Below are positions 15,836 through 23,005 of a stretch of 49,149 bases of DNA, piece after piece. Position 1 is the stretch's first letter. The number at the start of each line of letters is the position of its first letter. The position numbers and the translations under genes are program-made. Source of the DNA: SpSt-501 sp037481615. Its GTDB lineage: Bacteria; Desulfobacterota; Desulfobacteria; Desulfobacterales; SpSt-501. The stretch is from assembly GCA_037481615.1 (NCBI GenBank), contig JBBFLI010000030.1. One strand, written 5' to 3'. The notes under the pieces were generated by a model. That model saw only the letters and a list, made by a program, of their open reading frames with translations. It ran no database searches and had not been told where the DNA came from.

Positions 15836-16393
15836 TTGCTTCCCGCCGGGGGGCTCTGGGGCTCGATCCCCGCCCCTTCCGCCCTCGAGGACCAAGAAAC
15901 CCCGGCGGCCGATCTCTACGCCGGCATCCCCGTCGGTCCGGCCGCAGCCGTCGCGGGGTCGCTCCTCGCCTACACCCCGGAAGTCGGAAACGCCGGACCC
16001 GACGCGGCGGGGGACGTGCAGCTCCACTTCGCCGTCACCCCGCTCACCCGGGGGGCGTTCCGGGAGGCCCGACCCACCCGGGGAACCTGCGCCACGGAAC
16101 TCAACCGCTGCGCGGGACGGGCCTGCCTGTACGCCCTGGGGGAGCCTTGCGACGTGGAGTGCGCGCTGGGGGGGCTTTCACCCGGAGAAACCGTGACCGT
16201 CACGGTGACCGTCGTCGCCAGCGCGGCGGCGGGGACAACCCTCGAGGCCGATGCGGCGGCGAGCAGCCCCTTCGTCCCCGACCCCGAGGGAGGGAACAAC
16301 GGCGCGTCTCGGGATACGCCGCTCGCGGCTCCCTCCCCCGGCGGCGGCGACAGCGGAGGCGGCGGCTGCTTTCTCGAATCGCTGCCGCGTTGA
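15836..16393 (+). CDS. Secreted DUF11-like domain protein with a cysteine-bearing glycine-rich C-terminus
   Basis: About 185 residues are open in this frame. The core resembles a DUF11-type immunoglobulin-like domain: 'YTPEVGNAGPDAAGDVQLHF', a cysteine-containing middle ('GTCATELNRCAG', 'PCDVECALGGLSPGETVTVTV') and an end like '..SSPFVPDPEGGNNGASR'. The C-terminus 'GGGDSGGGGCFLESLPR' looks like a shortened version of the GGGGCFI-type tails seen on exported deltaproteobacterial proteins. No ATG exists in frame; TTG at 15836 is a formal start. A signal-peptide-like stretch ('KLCRRVFGGLL') lies just upstream and would join the ATG at 15730 only if the C10 tract lost one base. It may therefore be phase-variable or a pseudogene. 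Confidence 0.5.
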   Translation: MLPAGGLWGSIPAPSALEDQETPAADLYAGIPVGPAAAVAGSLLAYTPEVGNAGPDAAGDVQLHFAVTPLTRGAFREARPTRGTCATELNRCAGRACLYALGEPCDVECALGGLSPGETVTVTVTVVASAAAGTTLEADAAASSPFVPDPEGGNNGASRDTPLAAPSPGGGDSGGGGCFLESLPR

Positions 16394-16404
16394 CGAACGG
16401 CGCC

Positions 16405-16423
16405 CCCCTCTCAACGCGAGGGG
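16405..16423. terminator. Hairpin between convergent genes
   Basis: CCCCTC (16405-16410) and GAGGGG (16418-16423) form a six-base stem with a seven-base loop between the DUF11-like gene and the convergent small gene, overlapping the stop of the latter. It lacks a clear T-run, so it is only a possible bidirectional terminator. Confidence 0.35.
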
Positions 16424-16647
16424 ATCTCCCCGCGGAGAAGCTTCTTCAAGCCGGCGAGTGTGCCCTTCCAGGCCGCCTCTTCACCGATCATCAGAGCGAC
16501 GATCACGTCCTGCTCGACGCTCACCTCGAGGACGATCTCCTCGCCGCCGGCCCGAAAGACCGCCTCCGCCCAGCGTGCGGCCGGAAGGCCCAGGGCCTCG
16601 CAATCGTAGTCGGTGCGCACCTCGGCCGTCAGACGGATCTCGTTCAT
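16411..16647 (-). CDS. Small conserved-looking protein, function unknown
   Basis: This 78-residue acidic protein ('MNEIRLTAEVRTDYDCEALG', then 'GGEEIVLEVSVEQDVIVALMIGEEA') has alternating hydrophobic residues that suggest beta strands, and a C-terminal helix. It has no signal peptide or known motif that I recognise. It starts 25 bases after the GcvT-SHMT fusion gene on the same strand and is probably co-transcribed with it. A G-rich stretch precedes the ATG. The coding call rests on operon position and protein-like composition. Confidence 0.6.
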   Translation of the reverse strand: MNEIRLTAEVRTDYDCEALGLPAARWAEAVFRAGGEEIVLEVSVEQDVIVALMIGEEAAWKGTLAGLKKLLRGEIPSR

Positions 16648-16672
16648 CGCCCCCCCCGGCGGCAGCGGAGGC

Positions 16673-19318
16673 TCAGGCGAGCTCCCGCAGCCGCGCCAAC
16701 CATGGCTCGGCCTCGGGGCCGGTAAAGCAGTAGCGCATCTCCCCGAAGCGCCGCCGCAACCGCACCACCTCGTCGCGCACGTCGGCCTTGCGCAGGATGC
16801 AATCGGCGACGAGCCCGGCGAGCGCGGCGAAGTCCTCGGGCCCCATCCCGAAGCGGGTCATCTCCTGAACCCCCATGCGCAGCGCGCCCGAGGCCGTGAA
16901 GCCCTCCTCGTCGGGGGCCGCCTGGTAGTTGAGCAGGATGTGGTTTTCCTCGAGGCGCCGGGCGATCCGGGGCCCGCGGGCGTAGCCCACGAGGACGATC
17001 ACCTGGTGCGTCTCGGTGAAGGAACAGGCCGGGTCCCCGGCCACGCGCAAGCCGGCGTCGGCGAGCGCGCGCGCAAAGGCCTTGGCGTTGGCGTGCACCG
17101 CCTCGCGGTAGGCGTCGCCGAAGCACTCCATTTCGTAGACGGCGGCGAGCAGGCCGAGCAGCGTCCCCAGGTGGTGGTTGCTCACGCTCCCCGGGAAGAC
17201 GCGGCGTTGGACCGCCTCCCACAGGGGGTAGCGCGGGTCGCGGGGAGCGAAATCGCAGGCGACGAGCCCCCGCTGGGTGCCGAAGAAGGTCTTGTGGGTC
17301 GAGGCGGTGACGATGTCCGCCCCCTCGGCGAAAGGCTGCTGGAAGCGCGGCCCGAGCAGGCCGAGCACGTGGGCGGCGTCGTACATCAACACCGCCGGGA
17401 CCCCGGTCTGCTGCAGCGCGGATCGGATCTCGGCGACCGGCTCGCGGTAGATCGTCAGGCTGCGCCCCAGGATGACGAGCTCGGGCCGGATCTCGGCGAT
17501 GAGTTCGCGGGTCGCCGCAAGGTCGATGCGGAAGGGGTCCTCGGGCCGCACCGGGAAGGGGACCACGGCCGGCCGCTCGCGCCGCGACTCGCGCATCACG
17601 AAATCCTGGAGCGCCCCCGAGGTCTGGGCGCTCAGGTGCCCCCCGCGGATGATGGGGTGGTTCATCACCGCCCGCAGCCGACGGGGCTCGCGCCGGCGGT
17701 CGGTTCGGTTGAGAAAGTCGACGAGCGCGCTGTAGACGGCCATGTTGGCCATTTGCCCGGAGATCGGCCGCACCTCGAGGTTGCGGCAGCCGAGCAGGCC
17801 CCGCAGCTCGCGCACGAGCATCCGTTCCACCTCGGCGATGAACCCGGTCCCCTGGTAGAAGAAGACGTCGGCTTCGCGGAAGGCCTTGAGGGCCTTGTGC
17901 TCGGCGTACCGGCCGACGGGGTCGGTGATGCTCAGCAGCCGCACGAGGCGGGAAGGCGTCTGCTCGGAGGGGATCAGGTTGATGCACCGCTCCTGGCGCC
18001 AGCGGTGGTTGTCGATCGCGCGGGCGACCAGGGCGGCCGCTTTGGCGGCGGCGTCGCCCCCGGCGGCGTCCTCGGGATCCCCGACGCCCGCCTCGTGCCA
18101 CAAGACGGGCCACGCGCGGGGCGGCGCCTCGTTGCGCAGGTGCGCGGGCACGATGGCGGCGCGCACCGGACGGCCGCGGATGTCGATCTCGATCTCGTCG
18201 CCCTCCTCGAGGTCGCTGTCGATCAGGGCCAGGCCGATCGCGCGCATGCCCTTCTCTTCGGACTGGACCGACTCGAGGCCGTGCCCCGCCGTCACCCAGT
18301 AGGGCACCATCGTGCCGCTCGTCACCCACCCCGCCGGCTGCGAGGCCCGGAGTACCGGCGCCCCCGCCCGCGCAACCCCCCGGTCGATCAGCGCGACCGG
18401 GCGGACGAGCCGCGGCAGGACCTCGAGGAGGCTGAAGTCGCGCGCGACGAAGCGCTGCCAGGCTTCGAACTGCCGCGCCAGCGCCTCCCGCCCCACGAAA
18501 TCCCCCTTGAGCGGGGAGAAGCTCACCGCGCTGCGGGCGGGCGGGCAGGCGAAGACGGGGATCGTCTGTCCTTCCGGGTCCCGGCCCAGCTCGTGGCCGT
18601 AGAGCGGGAGCGCGGCCTCCAGCCGCAGGGTGTCGCGCGCCCCCAGCCCCACCGGCACGGCCCCGGCGGCGACGAGCGCGTCCCACAGGGAAAGCGCGGC
18701 CTGCGGGTCGCAGAACAGCTCGAAGCCGATCGGCTCGCCGGTGTAGCCCGTGCGGCTGATCCACAGCGGCGCCCCCTTCCAGGAGGCCCGGCTCAGGCGG
18801 TTCCGGAAAGGCTCGGGAAGGCCCCCTCCCTCGAGACGGGGGGCGAGCAGGCCGCGCGACTCGGGGCCCTGGAGGCTCAGCATGGCGAGCTCGGCGGTCA
18901 GGTCCGCGAGCTCGACCGCGGCGAAGGCGCGCGCCTGGTCCGCGAGATGATGCCAGTCCCTTTCCCGGTTGGATGCGTTCACGACGAGCAGGTATTCGGC
19001 GGGGGCGAGGCGGTAGAGGTAGGCGTCGTCCAGGGCTCCGCCCTCGTCGTCGGGGATCAGCGTGTACTGGGCCTCGCCCACGTTGAGCGCGGCGGCGTTG
19101 TTGGTGAGGACCCGCTGCAGCAACGGCAGGGCGTCCGCCCCGGTGATGCGGAAGCGGCCCATGTGCGAGACGTCGAAGAGTCCCGCGCGGCGCCGGGTGT
19201 CCAGGTGTTCCTGGACGATCCCGCCGGCGTAGTGGACGGGCATCTCCCATCCCGCAAACTCGGTGAAGACGGCCCCGAGCGCGCGGTGGCGCTCGTAGAA
19301 GCAGGTCCTGCGGCTCAT
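16673..19318 (-). CDS. Fusion of glycine-cleavage T-protein (GcvT) and serine hydroxymethyltransferase (GlyA-like)
   Basis: A single 881-residue open frame joins two folate enzymes. Residues 1 to about 405 are GcvT/aminomethyltransferase: 'FAGWEMPVHY', 'DVSHMGRF', 'GGALDDAYLY' (catalytic Asp region), 'VVNASNRERD', 'SRTGYTGEPIGFELF'. From about residue 430 there is a PLP-dependent serine hydroxymethyltransferase: 'NLIPSEQ', 'GGHLS', 'DAAHVLGLL', PLP lysine at about 676 in 'TASTHKTFFG', and substrate-binding Arg in 'SGALRMGVQEMTRFGM', closer to archaeal-type than E. coli SHMT. GcvT makes 5,10-methylene-THF and ammonia; SHMT uses methylene-THF plus glycine to make serine, so channelling is plausible. 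ATG with GGAGG upstream. No gcvP or gcvH is in the window. Confidence 0.9.
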   Translation of the reverse strand: MSRRTCFYERHRALGAVFTEFAGWEMPVHYAGGIVQEHLDTRRRAGLFDVSHMGRFRITGADALPLLQRVLTNNAAALNVGEAQYTLIPDDEGGALDDAYLYRLAPAEYLLVVNASNRERDWHHLADQARAFAAVELADLTAELAMLSLQGPESRGLLAPRLEGGGLPEPFRNRLSRASWKGAPLWISRTGYTGEPIGFELFCDPQAALSLWDALVAAGAVPVGLGARDTLRLEAALPLYGHELGRDPEGQTIPVFACPPARSAVSFSPLKGDFVGREALARQFEAWQRFVARDFSLLEVLPRLVRPVALIDRGVARAGAPVLRASQPAGWVTSGTMVPYWVTAGHGLESVQSEEKGMRAIGLALIDSDLEEGDEIEIDIRGRPVRAAIVPAHLRNEAPPRAWPVLWHEAGVGDPEDAAGGDAAAKAAALVARAIDNHRWRQERCINLIPSEQTPSRLVRLLSITDPVGRYAEHKALKAFREADVFFYQGTGFIAEVERMLVRELRGLLGCRNLEVRPISGQMANMAVYSALVDFLNRTDRRREPRRLRAVMNHPIIRGGHLSAQTSGALQDFVMRESRRERPAVVPFPVRPEDPFRIDLAATRELIAEIRPELVILGRSLTIYREPVAEIRSALQQTGVPAVLMYDAAHVLGLLGPRFQQPFAEGADIVTASTHKTFFGTQRGLVACDFAPRDPRYPLWEAVQRRVFPGSVSNHHLGTLLGLLAAVYEMECFGDAYREAVHANAKAFARALADAGLRVAGDPACSFTETHQVIVLVGYARGPRIARRLEENHILLNYQAAPDEEGFTASGALRMGVQEMTRFGMGPEDFAALAGLVADCILRKADVRDEVVRLRRRFGEMRYCFTGPEAEPWLARLRELA

Positions 19319-19370
19319 CGCGAACCTCCGCGTTTCCGGCGCCGGGGCCGGTCGAGGGCGAACCGCGCGG

Positions 19371-19400
19371 ATTAAACCGCGGATTCCCCCTGCCTGTCAA
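19371..19400 (-). promoter_or_regulatory. Sigma-70-like promoter for the GcvT-SHMT gene
   Basis: On the minus strand TTGACA (19400-19395) and TTTAAT (19376-19371) are 18 bases apart, about 50 bases before the start codon at 19318. Confidence 0.55.
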
Positions 19401-19518
19401 ACCGGGGCGAGGCCTTCTCGACTTTCGCCGGGGAATGGGATAAAGCGGTAGCCGAGGACGCCGGTTCCTCGACGATCCGTCCGCCAAGCCCGGGCGCCCC
19501 CGGGAAGGAGCCCGAACC

Positions 19519-19959
19519 ATGAGCGTCGAAACCACCGTGCGCTGGATTTCCGAAAACCACTTCGTCGGCATCGACTCCGGGCGCCATGCCGTCGTTCTCT
19601 CGGGGCAGGCCGACGCGATCGGTGCGAAGCCCTCCGAGTTGCTCCTGATCGCGCTCGCCTCCTGCTCCGCGGTGGACGTGGTCGAGATCCTGCGCAAAAA
19701 ACGGGTCGGGCTCACCTTTCTCGAGGTGCTCACCCGGGCGGAACGCGACCCGGAGCCGCCCTGGCCCTGGCGGCGGATCCACCTCGTCTACCGGCTCGCC
19801 GGCCGGGGGCTCACCGCGAAGGCGGTCGAGCAGGCGATCTCCCTCTCGCAGGAGAAGTACTGCTCGGTTGCCGCCACGGTGCGCGGGGTGGCGGAACTTT
19901 CATGGGGTTATGAAATCCTCGGCGAGGAAACCGAGACGACGCCTCAGCTAACCGGTTAA
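19519..19959 (+). CDS. OsmC family protein (thiol peroxidase-like)
   Basis: This 146-residue protein belongs to the OsmC/Ohr superfamily. The two family cysteines are C49 in 'LIALASCSAVDVVEIL' and C115 in 'LSQEKYCSVAATV', the pair that reduces organic hydroperoxides in OsmC and Ohr. 'GAKPSELLL' before the first cysteine is typical. It is closer to the uncharacterised YhfA-like branch than to Ohr, so peroxidase activity is probable but not certain. ATG 19519 has AAGGAG upstream. It is divergent from the GcvT-SHMT gene and 104 bases before the PilZ gene, which has its own promoter. Confidence 0.88.
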   Translation: MSVETTVRWISENHFVGIDSGRHAVVLSGQADAIGAKPSELLLIALASCSAVDVVEILRKKRVGLTFLEVLTRAERDPEPPWPWRRIHLVYRLAGRGLTAKAVEQAISLSQEKYCSVAATVRGVAELSWGYEILGEETETTPQLTG

Positions 19960-19973
19960 TTTGAAATCATAAT

Positions 19974-20002
19974 TTGACTACCCCGGCCAACCGCGCTACA
20001 CT
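19974..20002 (+). promoter_or_regulatory. Sigma-70-like promoter for the PilZ operon
   Basis: TTGACT (19974-19979) and TACACT (19997-20002) are separated by 17 bases, about 60 bases upstream of the PilZ start at 20064. The flanking DNA is unusually AT-rich for this window. Confidence 0.65.
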
Positions 20003-20063
20003 GCGGTCGACTGCTTCCCCCGCCGGGCGGCGTGCCCGGCCGTTTCAGGGTGATCGACATCCG

Positions 20064-20612
20064 ATGCCGGCCGATCTCGAAAGCGGACGTTTTGACACCA
20101 CCTTCCGGCTCTTCCAGCTCGTCAGCCGCCTGGACCGGGATCAGCAGTTCCATCTGCTCAAGCAGCTCACGGGCGAGCGGGTCACGCTGCACCTCTTCCA
20201 ACAGATCGTCGAGATGCCCGAGAGCGAGCAGGGGCTCCTGCTCGAGCGGCTGGGGCAGGTCGCCGAGGGCGAGGCCGAGGAACGAACGCTCCGGCTGGAG
20301 GGCAGCGAGCCGCGGATGCGGGAATACCCCCGCAAATCGTGTCTGATCAACGCCGATTACCGCGTCCGGGGCCGGGATCGCCGCAGTTACATCCTGGACA
20401 TCAGCATCGGGGGGGTCTTCATCGAAACCCGGGACCGCTACGCCGTCGGGGAAGAGGTGATTCTCAACTTCAACCTCCCCGACCATCCGCAACCCTTTTC
20501 CCTTCGCGGCCGTATCGCCTGGAGCGGGCCGGAGGGCTTCGGCGTCAAATTCGACCCCCTCCCCCCCTCCCAGGGAAGTGCGATCCGCCGCTACGTGGAG
20601 CAACCCCGATGA
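20064..20612 (+). CDS. PilZ domain protein (c-di-GMP receptor candidate)
   Basis: This 182-residue protein has a helical N-terminal region (about 1-80) and a C-terminal PilZ domain. Both c-di-GMP binding motifs are intact: RxxxR as R86-E-Y-P-R90 and D/N-x-S-x2-G as D112-I-S114-I-G-G117. It is soluble. The ATG at 20064 gives a compact protein; a longer in-frame start at 19974 would begin inside the promoter. Its stop overlaps the start of the DUF4124 gene (ATGA at 20609-20612), and a LysM protein follows, so c-di-GMP sensing may be tied to an envelope function. Confidence 0.88.
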   Translation: MPADLESGRFDTTFRLFQLVSRLDRDQQFHLLKQLTGERVTLHLFQQIVEMPESEQGLLLERLGQVAEGEAEERTLRLEGSEPRMREYPRKSCLINADYRVRGRDRRSYILDISIGGVFIETRDRYAVGEEVILNFNLPDHPQPFSLRGRIAWSGPEGFGVKFDPLPPSQGSAIRRYVEQPR

Positions 20613-21130
20613 AACTGCGCCTGCTGATCGCCCTCGGCTGCTTCCTGGTGCCGGGGCTCTCTTACCTCAATGCCGATGTCTTCCGCTGGGTCGATCGCGA
20701 CGGCACGGTCGTCTTCGGCAACCGGCCCCCGGCGGACGCCCGCGAGGTGCGGCTCCTGTTCCGGGAAGACGCGGCCGCCCCCCCCGCGGCGTCCGCCCCC
20801 GGCTCCGAAGAGCCGAGCATCGAGAGCCTGCTCGAGGAGCTGGAAGCCGAGAAAGCGCGCGAAGAGGAGGCCCGCCGCCGGGCGGCGGCCGTGCGACGGG
20901 CCGCTCCGCCGACGCGGGAGGAACTGATCGCGCGGGAGAGGGAGAAACTCGAGAAGACCATCGCCGAGCTGGAAGAGCAGCCGCTCGAGTTCTTCGGCTC
21001 GCAGAAAAACAAGCGCACCCGCATCGGCTATTACCGCTACCGGCTGGAGACGCTGCTCGCCGATCCGGAGCGGTATTTCTCCGCCCCCGAGCCTTTCGAG
21101 GGCAACATCAAACCCCCAGCGCAAGAATAG
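20609..21130 (+). CDS. DUF4124 domain exported protein
   Basis: This 173-residue protein has a signal peptide (MKLRLL then a hydrophobic core to about residue 20), followed directly by a DUF4124 domain ('ADVFRWVDRDGTVVFGNRPP'), then a long charged Glu/Arg/Ala-rich segment likely to be helical, and a C-terminal tail with 'GYYRYRLETLLADPERYF'. DUF4124 is a small N-terminal domain of unknown function in exported proteobacterial proteins. Translation is coupled to the PilZ gene. A second DUF4124 protein with a similar charged tail is at 28431-28967. Confidence 0.82.
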   Translation: MKLRLLIALGCFLVPGLSYLNADVFRWVDRDGTVVFGNRPPADAREVRLLFREDAAAPPAASAPGSEEPSIESLLEELEAEKAREEEARRRAAAVRRAAPPTREELIAREREKLEKTIAELEEQPLEFFGSQKNKRTRIGYYRYRLETLLADPERYFSAPEPFEGNIKPPAQE

Positions 21131-21139
21131 GCACCCGCC

Positions 21140-21808
21140 ATGCATCCATCCGATCGCGACCCCAAGGAAGGCTTCGTGTTGAGCGGTAACGCCCCCGAGA
21201 GGGAAGATGCCGAGGAGGGCTTCGGTTACGGGCGCTCCCCGGCCGCCGGCGGGGACTGGAAAAGGACACTCAAACCGCTCGTCATCGCCGGGGGGGCGCT
21301 GCTCGTGCTGATCGTGCTCGCCCTCATGTTCCTCACCGCCTCGCCCCGGAGCGCCGACCGCGAGGGGCTGAAAAACCTGGAAGCCCGCCTGCGCGCGGTC
21401 GAGGAGAAGCTCGCCCGCCTCGAAGGCCCCGATGCCGCGCTCGCCCGGATCGAGCGCCGGGAGAAGGAAATCCAGGCCCTCGCGGAACGCATGACGCAGC
21501 AGGAAGCCGCCTGGAACCGCAAGTTCGACCAACTGGCGCGCGAGGCCGCCCGGCCCGCCGCCCGCCCCGCGGAAGCCGCCCCGCCGCCCAAGGCGGCGGA
21601 GACGGCCGTCGCCAAGCCGGGGGCCGCCGCCGCCCCGCCTGCGGCCCGACCGCGGGTCCATGTGGTCCAGAAGGGAGAGACGCTCCACAGCATCAGCCGT
21701 CGCTACAAAGTCCCCTTCGACCAACTGGTGAAGCTCAACCGCCTCGACCCCAAGGCTCCGATCAAGGTCGGCCAGTCCCTCACCCTGCCGCCGGCCAACG
21801 GCGCCTGA
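21140..21808 (+). CDS. Membrane-anchored coiled-coil protein with C-terminal LysM domain
   Basis: This 222-residue protein has a cytoplasmic N-terminus of about 45 residues, one membrane segment (47-66), a coiled coil (about 72-125), an Ala/Pro-rich linker and a LysM domain ('HVVQKGETLHSISRRYKVPFDQLVKLN' region, split here: 'VQKGETLHSISRRYKVP' then 'LNRLD'; ends 'IKVGQSLTLPP'). LysM binds the glycan chains of peptidoglycan, so the protein probably links the inner membrane to the wall. It is the third gene of the PilZ-DUF4124-LysM operon, 9 bases after DUF4124. A strong hairpin at 21869-21897 ends the operon. Confidence 0.87.
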   Translation: MHPSDRDPKEGFVLSGNAPEREDAEEGFGYGRSPAAGGDWKRTLKPLVIAGGALLVLIVLALMFLTASPRSADREGLKNLEARLRAVEEKLARLEGPDAALARIERREKEIQALAERMTQQEAAWNRKFDQLAREAARPAARPAEAAPPPKAAETAVAKPGAAAAPPAARPRVHVVQKGETLHSISRRYKVPFDQLVKLNRLDPKAPIKVGQSLTLPPANGA

Positions 21809-21868
21809 GGCCGGGCGGCTCTCCTCGGCGGCCGCCCCCGCCGGCGCCGCCCCCCGCCGCGAAGCCCG

Positions 21869-21897
21869 CGACGCACCCCCGGGCCCCGGGTGCGTCG
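21869..21897 (+). terminator. Strong hairpin after the LysM gene
   Basis: CGACGCACCC (21869-21878) and GGGTGCGTCG (21888-21897) form a perfect 10-base stem with a GC-rich nine-base loop, 60 bases after the LysM stop. Only a short T-containing stretch follows, so it may be a terminator or an RNA-stabilising stem. Confidence 0.55.
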
Positions 21898-21952
21898 GCG
21901 GGCCGCCGGTTTCATTACTCCTAGCACCAAAATTTCAATCCTCATTAGAACG

Positions 21953-21965
21953 GATGATGCTCATC
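21953..21965. promoter_or_regulatory. Inverted repeat upstream of the hsp20 promoter
   Basis: GATGA (21953-21957) and TCATC (21961-21965) are inverted around TGC, ending six bases before the -35 element. It could be a regulator site. It is not the CIRCE element bound by HrcA. Confidence 0.3.
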
Positions 21966-21971
21966 ACCGTC

Positions 21972-21999
21972 TTGACATCACCCCGCTCGTTGCTAACTT
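21972..21999 (+). promoter_or_regulatory. Promoter for the hsp20 operon
   Basis: TTGACA (21972-21977) and TAACTT (21994-21999) are 16 bases apart in a locally AT-rich stretch, about 45 bases before the first hsp20 gene. CTTGAC also resembles the start of a sigma-32 -35 element, but no CCCAT-type -10 is present, so the sigma factor is open. Confidence 0.55.
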
Positions 22000-22048
22000 T
22001 CCGGGCGCCCAGGAAGTGAAAAACGCAAGACGAGAAAGGAGGAGGGCC

Positions 22049-22498
22049 ATGATCTACCGCAGGCTGCCAGGCTTTCCCGGATGGTTCGCGAGGTCGCCGT
22101 TTGCGGAGCTCGAGCGCATGCGGCGGCAGATGGATCGTCTCTTCGAGGATTGGATGACGCCGCGTCCGGTCTCCGGCGTCTTTCCGCTGATCAACCTGAC
22201 CGAGACCAAGGAAAACTACTACATCCGGGCGGAGCTCCCCGGGATGACCGCCTCCGACCTGGACATCCAGGCGACGGCGAACAGCGTGTCCATCTCCGGT
22301 GAGCGCAAGATCCCCGCCGAGAACCACAATGCGCGCTACCATCGACGCGAGCGCGAGGCGGGCAAGTTCTCGCGCGTGATCGGGCTCCCGGGCGAGATCA
22401 ACCCCGACAAGGTGGAAGCCCGGCTCGAGGACGGCATTCTGACGGTCGTCGTTCCCAAGGCCGAGGCGAGCAAGCCCCGACAGATCACGGTGAAATGA
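22049..22498 (+). CDS. Small heat shock protein (Hsp20 family)
   Basis: This 149-residue chaperone has an N-terminal amphipathic region ('FAELERMRRQMDRLFEDWM'), an alpha-crystallin domain beginning 'PLINLTETKENYYIRAELPGM', and the end 'LEDGILTVVVPKAEA', with the basic C-terminal tail. Hsp20 proteins hold unfolding proteins in a refoldable state without ATP. The AAAGGAGGAGGG ribosome binding site is the strongest in the window, suggesting high expression under stress. It overlaps the following region by ATGA (22495-22498), and a second, different Hsp20 and a DnaJ-like gene follow. Confidence 0.95.
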   Translation: MIYRRLPGFPGWFARSPFAELERMRRQMDRLFEDWMTPRPVSGVFPLINLTETKENYYIRAELPGMTASDLDIQATANSVSISGERKIPAENHNARYHRREREAGKFSRVIGLPGEINPDKVEARLEDGILTVVVPKAEASKPRQITVK

Positions 22499-22515
22499 GA
22501 AGGGGGGTGAAATCG

Positions 22516-22920
22516 ATGGCCGAGAGCAAAGAGCTGAAGGTGAAGGAGAAACAGGAGCTTGCCGTCAAGGCCGAGCAGACGACACCCGGTCCCACGTTCA
22601 CCCCGGAGGTCGACATCTTCGAGACCGAGAAGGCGATCACCCTGCTCGCCGATGTGCCGGGGGTGAAGGCGAAGTCGCTGAACATCGACTTGCGCGACAA
22701 CATCCTCACCATCGTCGGCGATGTCGATCCTTTGGAGACCGCCGACGAGGAGGACATCCTCATCGAGTACGAAACCGGCCGGTTCTACCGCCAGTTCACC
22801 CTCTCCGAGGTGATCGACCAGAACCGGATCGAGGCCAAGCTGCAGGACGGGGTGCTGCGGCTCACCTTGCCCAAGGTCGAAAAAGCCACCCCGCGCAAGA
22901 TCGCCATTCAGACCGCCTGA
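22516..22920 (+). CDS. Second small heat shock protein (Hsp20 family)
   Basis: This 134-residue protein has an alpha-crystallin domain ('FTPEVDIFETEKAITLLADVPG') ending in 'LQDGVLRLTLPKVEKA', with a lysine/glutamate-rich N-terminus rather than the hydrophobic one of its neighbour. It is clearly a divergent paralogue, not a recent duplicate. The ATG at 22516 is preferred over one at 22495 because AAGGGGGG lies just upstream of it. Bacterial Hsp20 pairs often form mixed oligomers. Same operon as the first Hsp20. Confidence 0.93.
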   Translation: MAESKELKVKEKQELAVKAEQTTPGPTFTPEVDIFETEKAITLLADVPGVKAKSLNIDLRDNILTIVGDVDPLETADEEDILIEYETGRFYRQFTLSEVIDQNRIEAKLQDGVLRLTLPKVEKATPRKIAIQTA

Positions 22921-23005
22921 TCGCGGGGTCCGCGGGTTGCCCCCTGCGCGGGGGCAGCCCGCCTCCCCGGTCTTTCCCTGCCGCCCCCCGGCGGATGACG
23001 CCGCG

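Noticed and set aside
21901..22048. CIRCE element (HrcA site) upstream of hsp20
   Set aside because: The TAGCAC-like and TTAG pieces are not inverted copies and the spacing is wrong.
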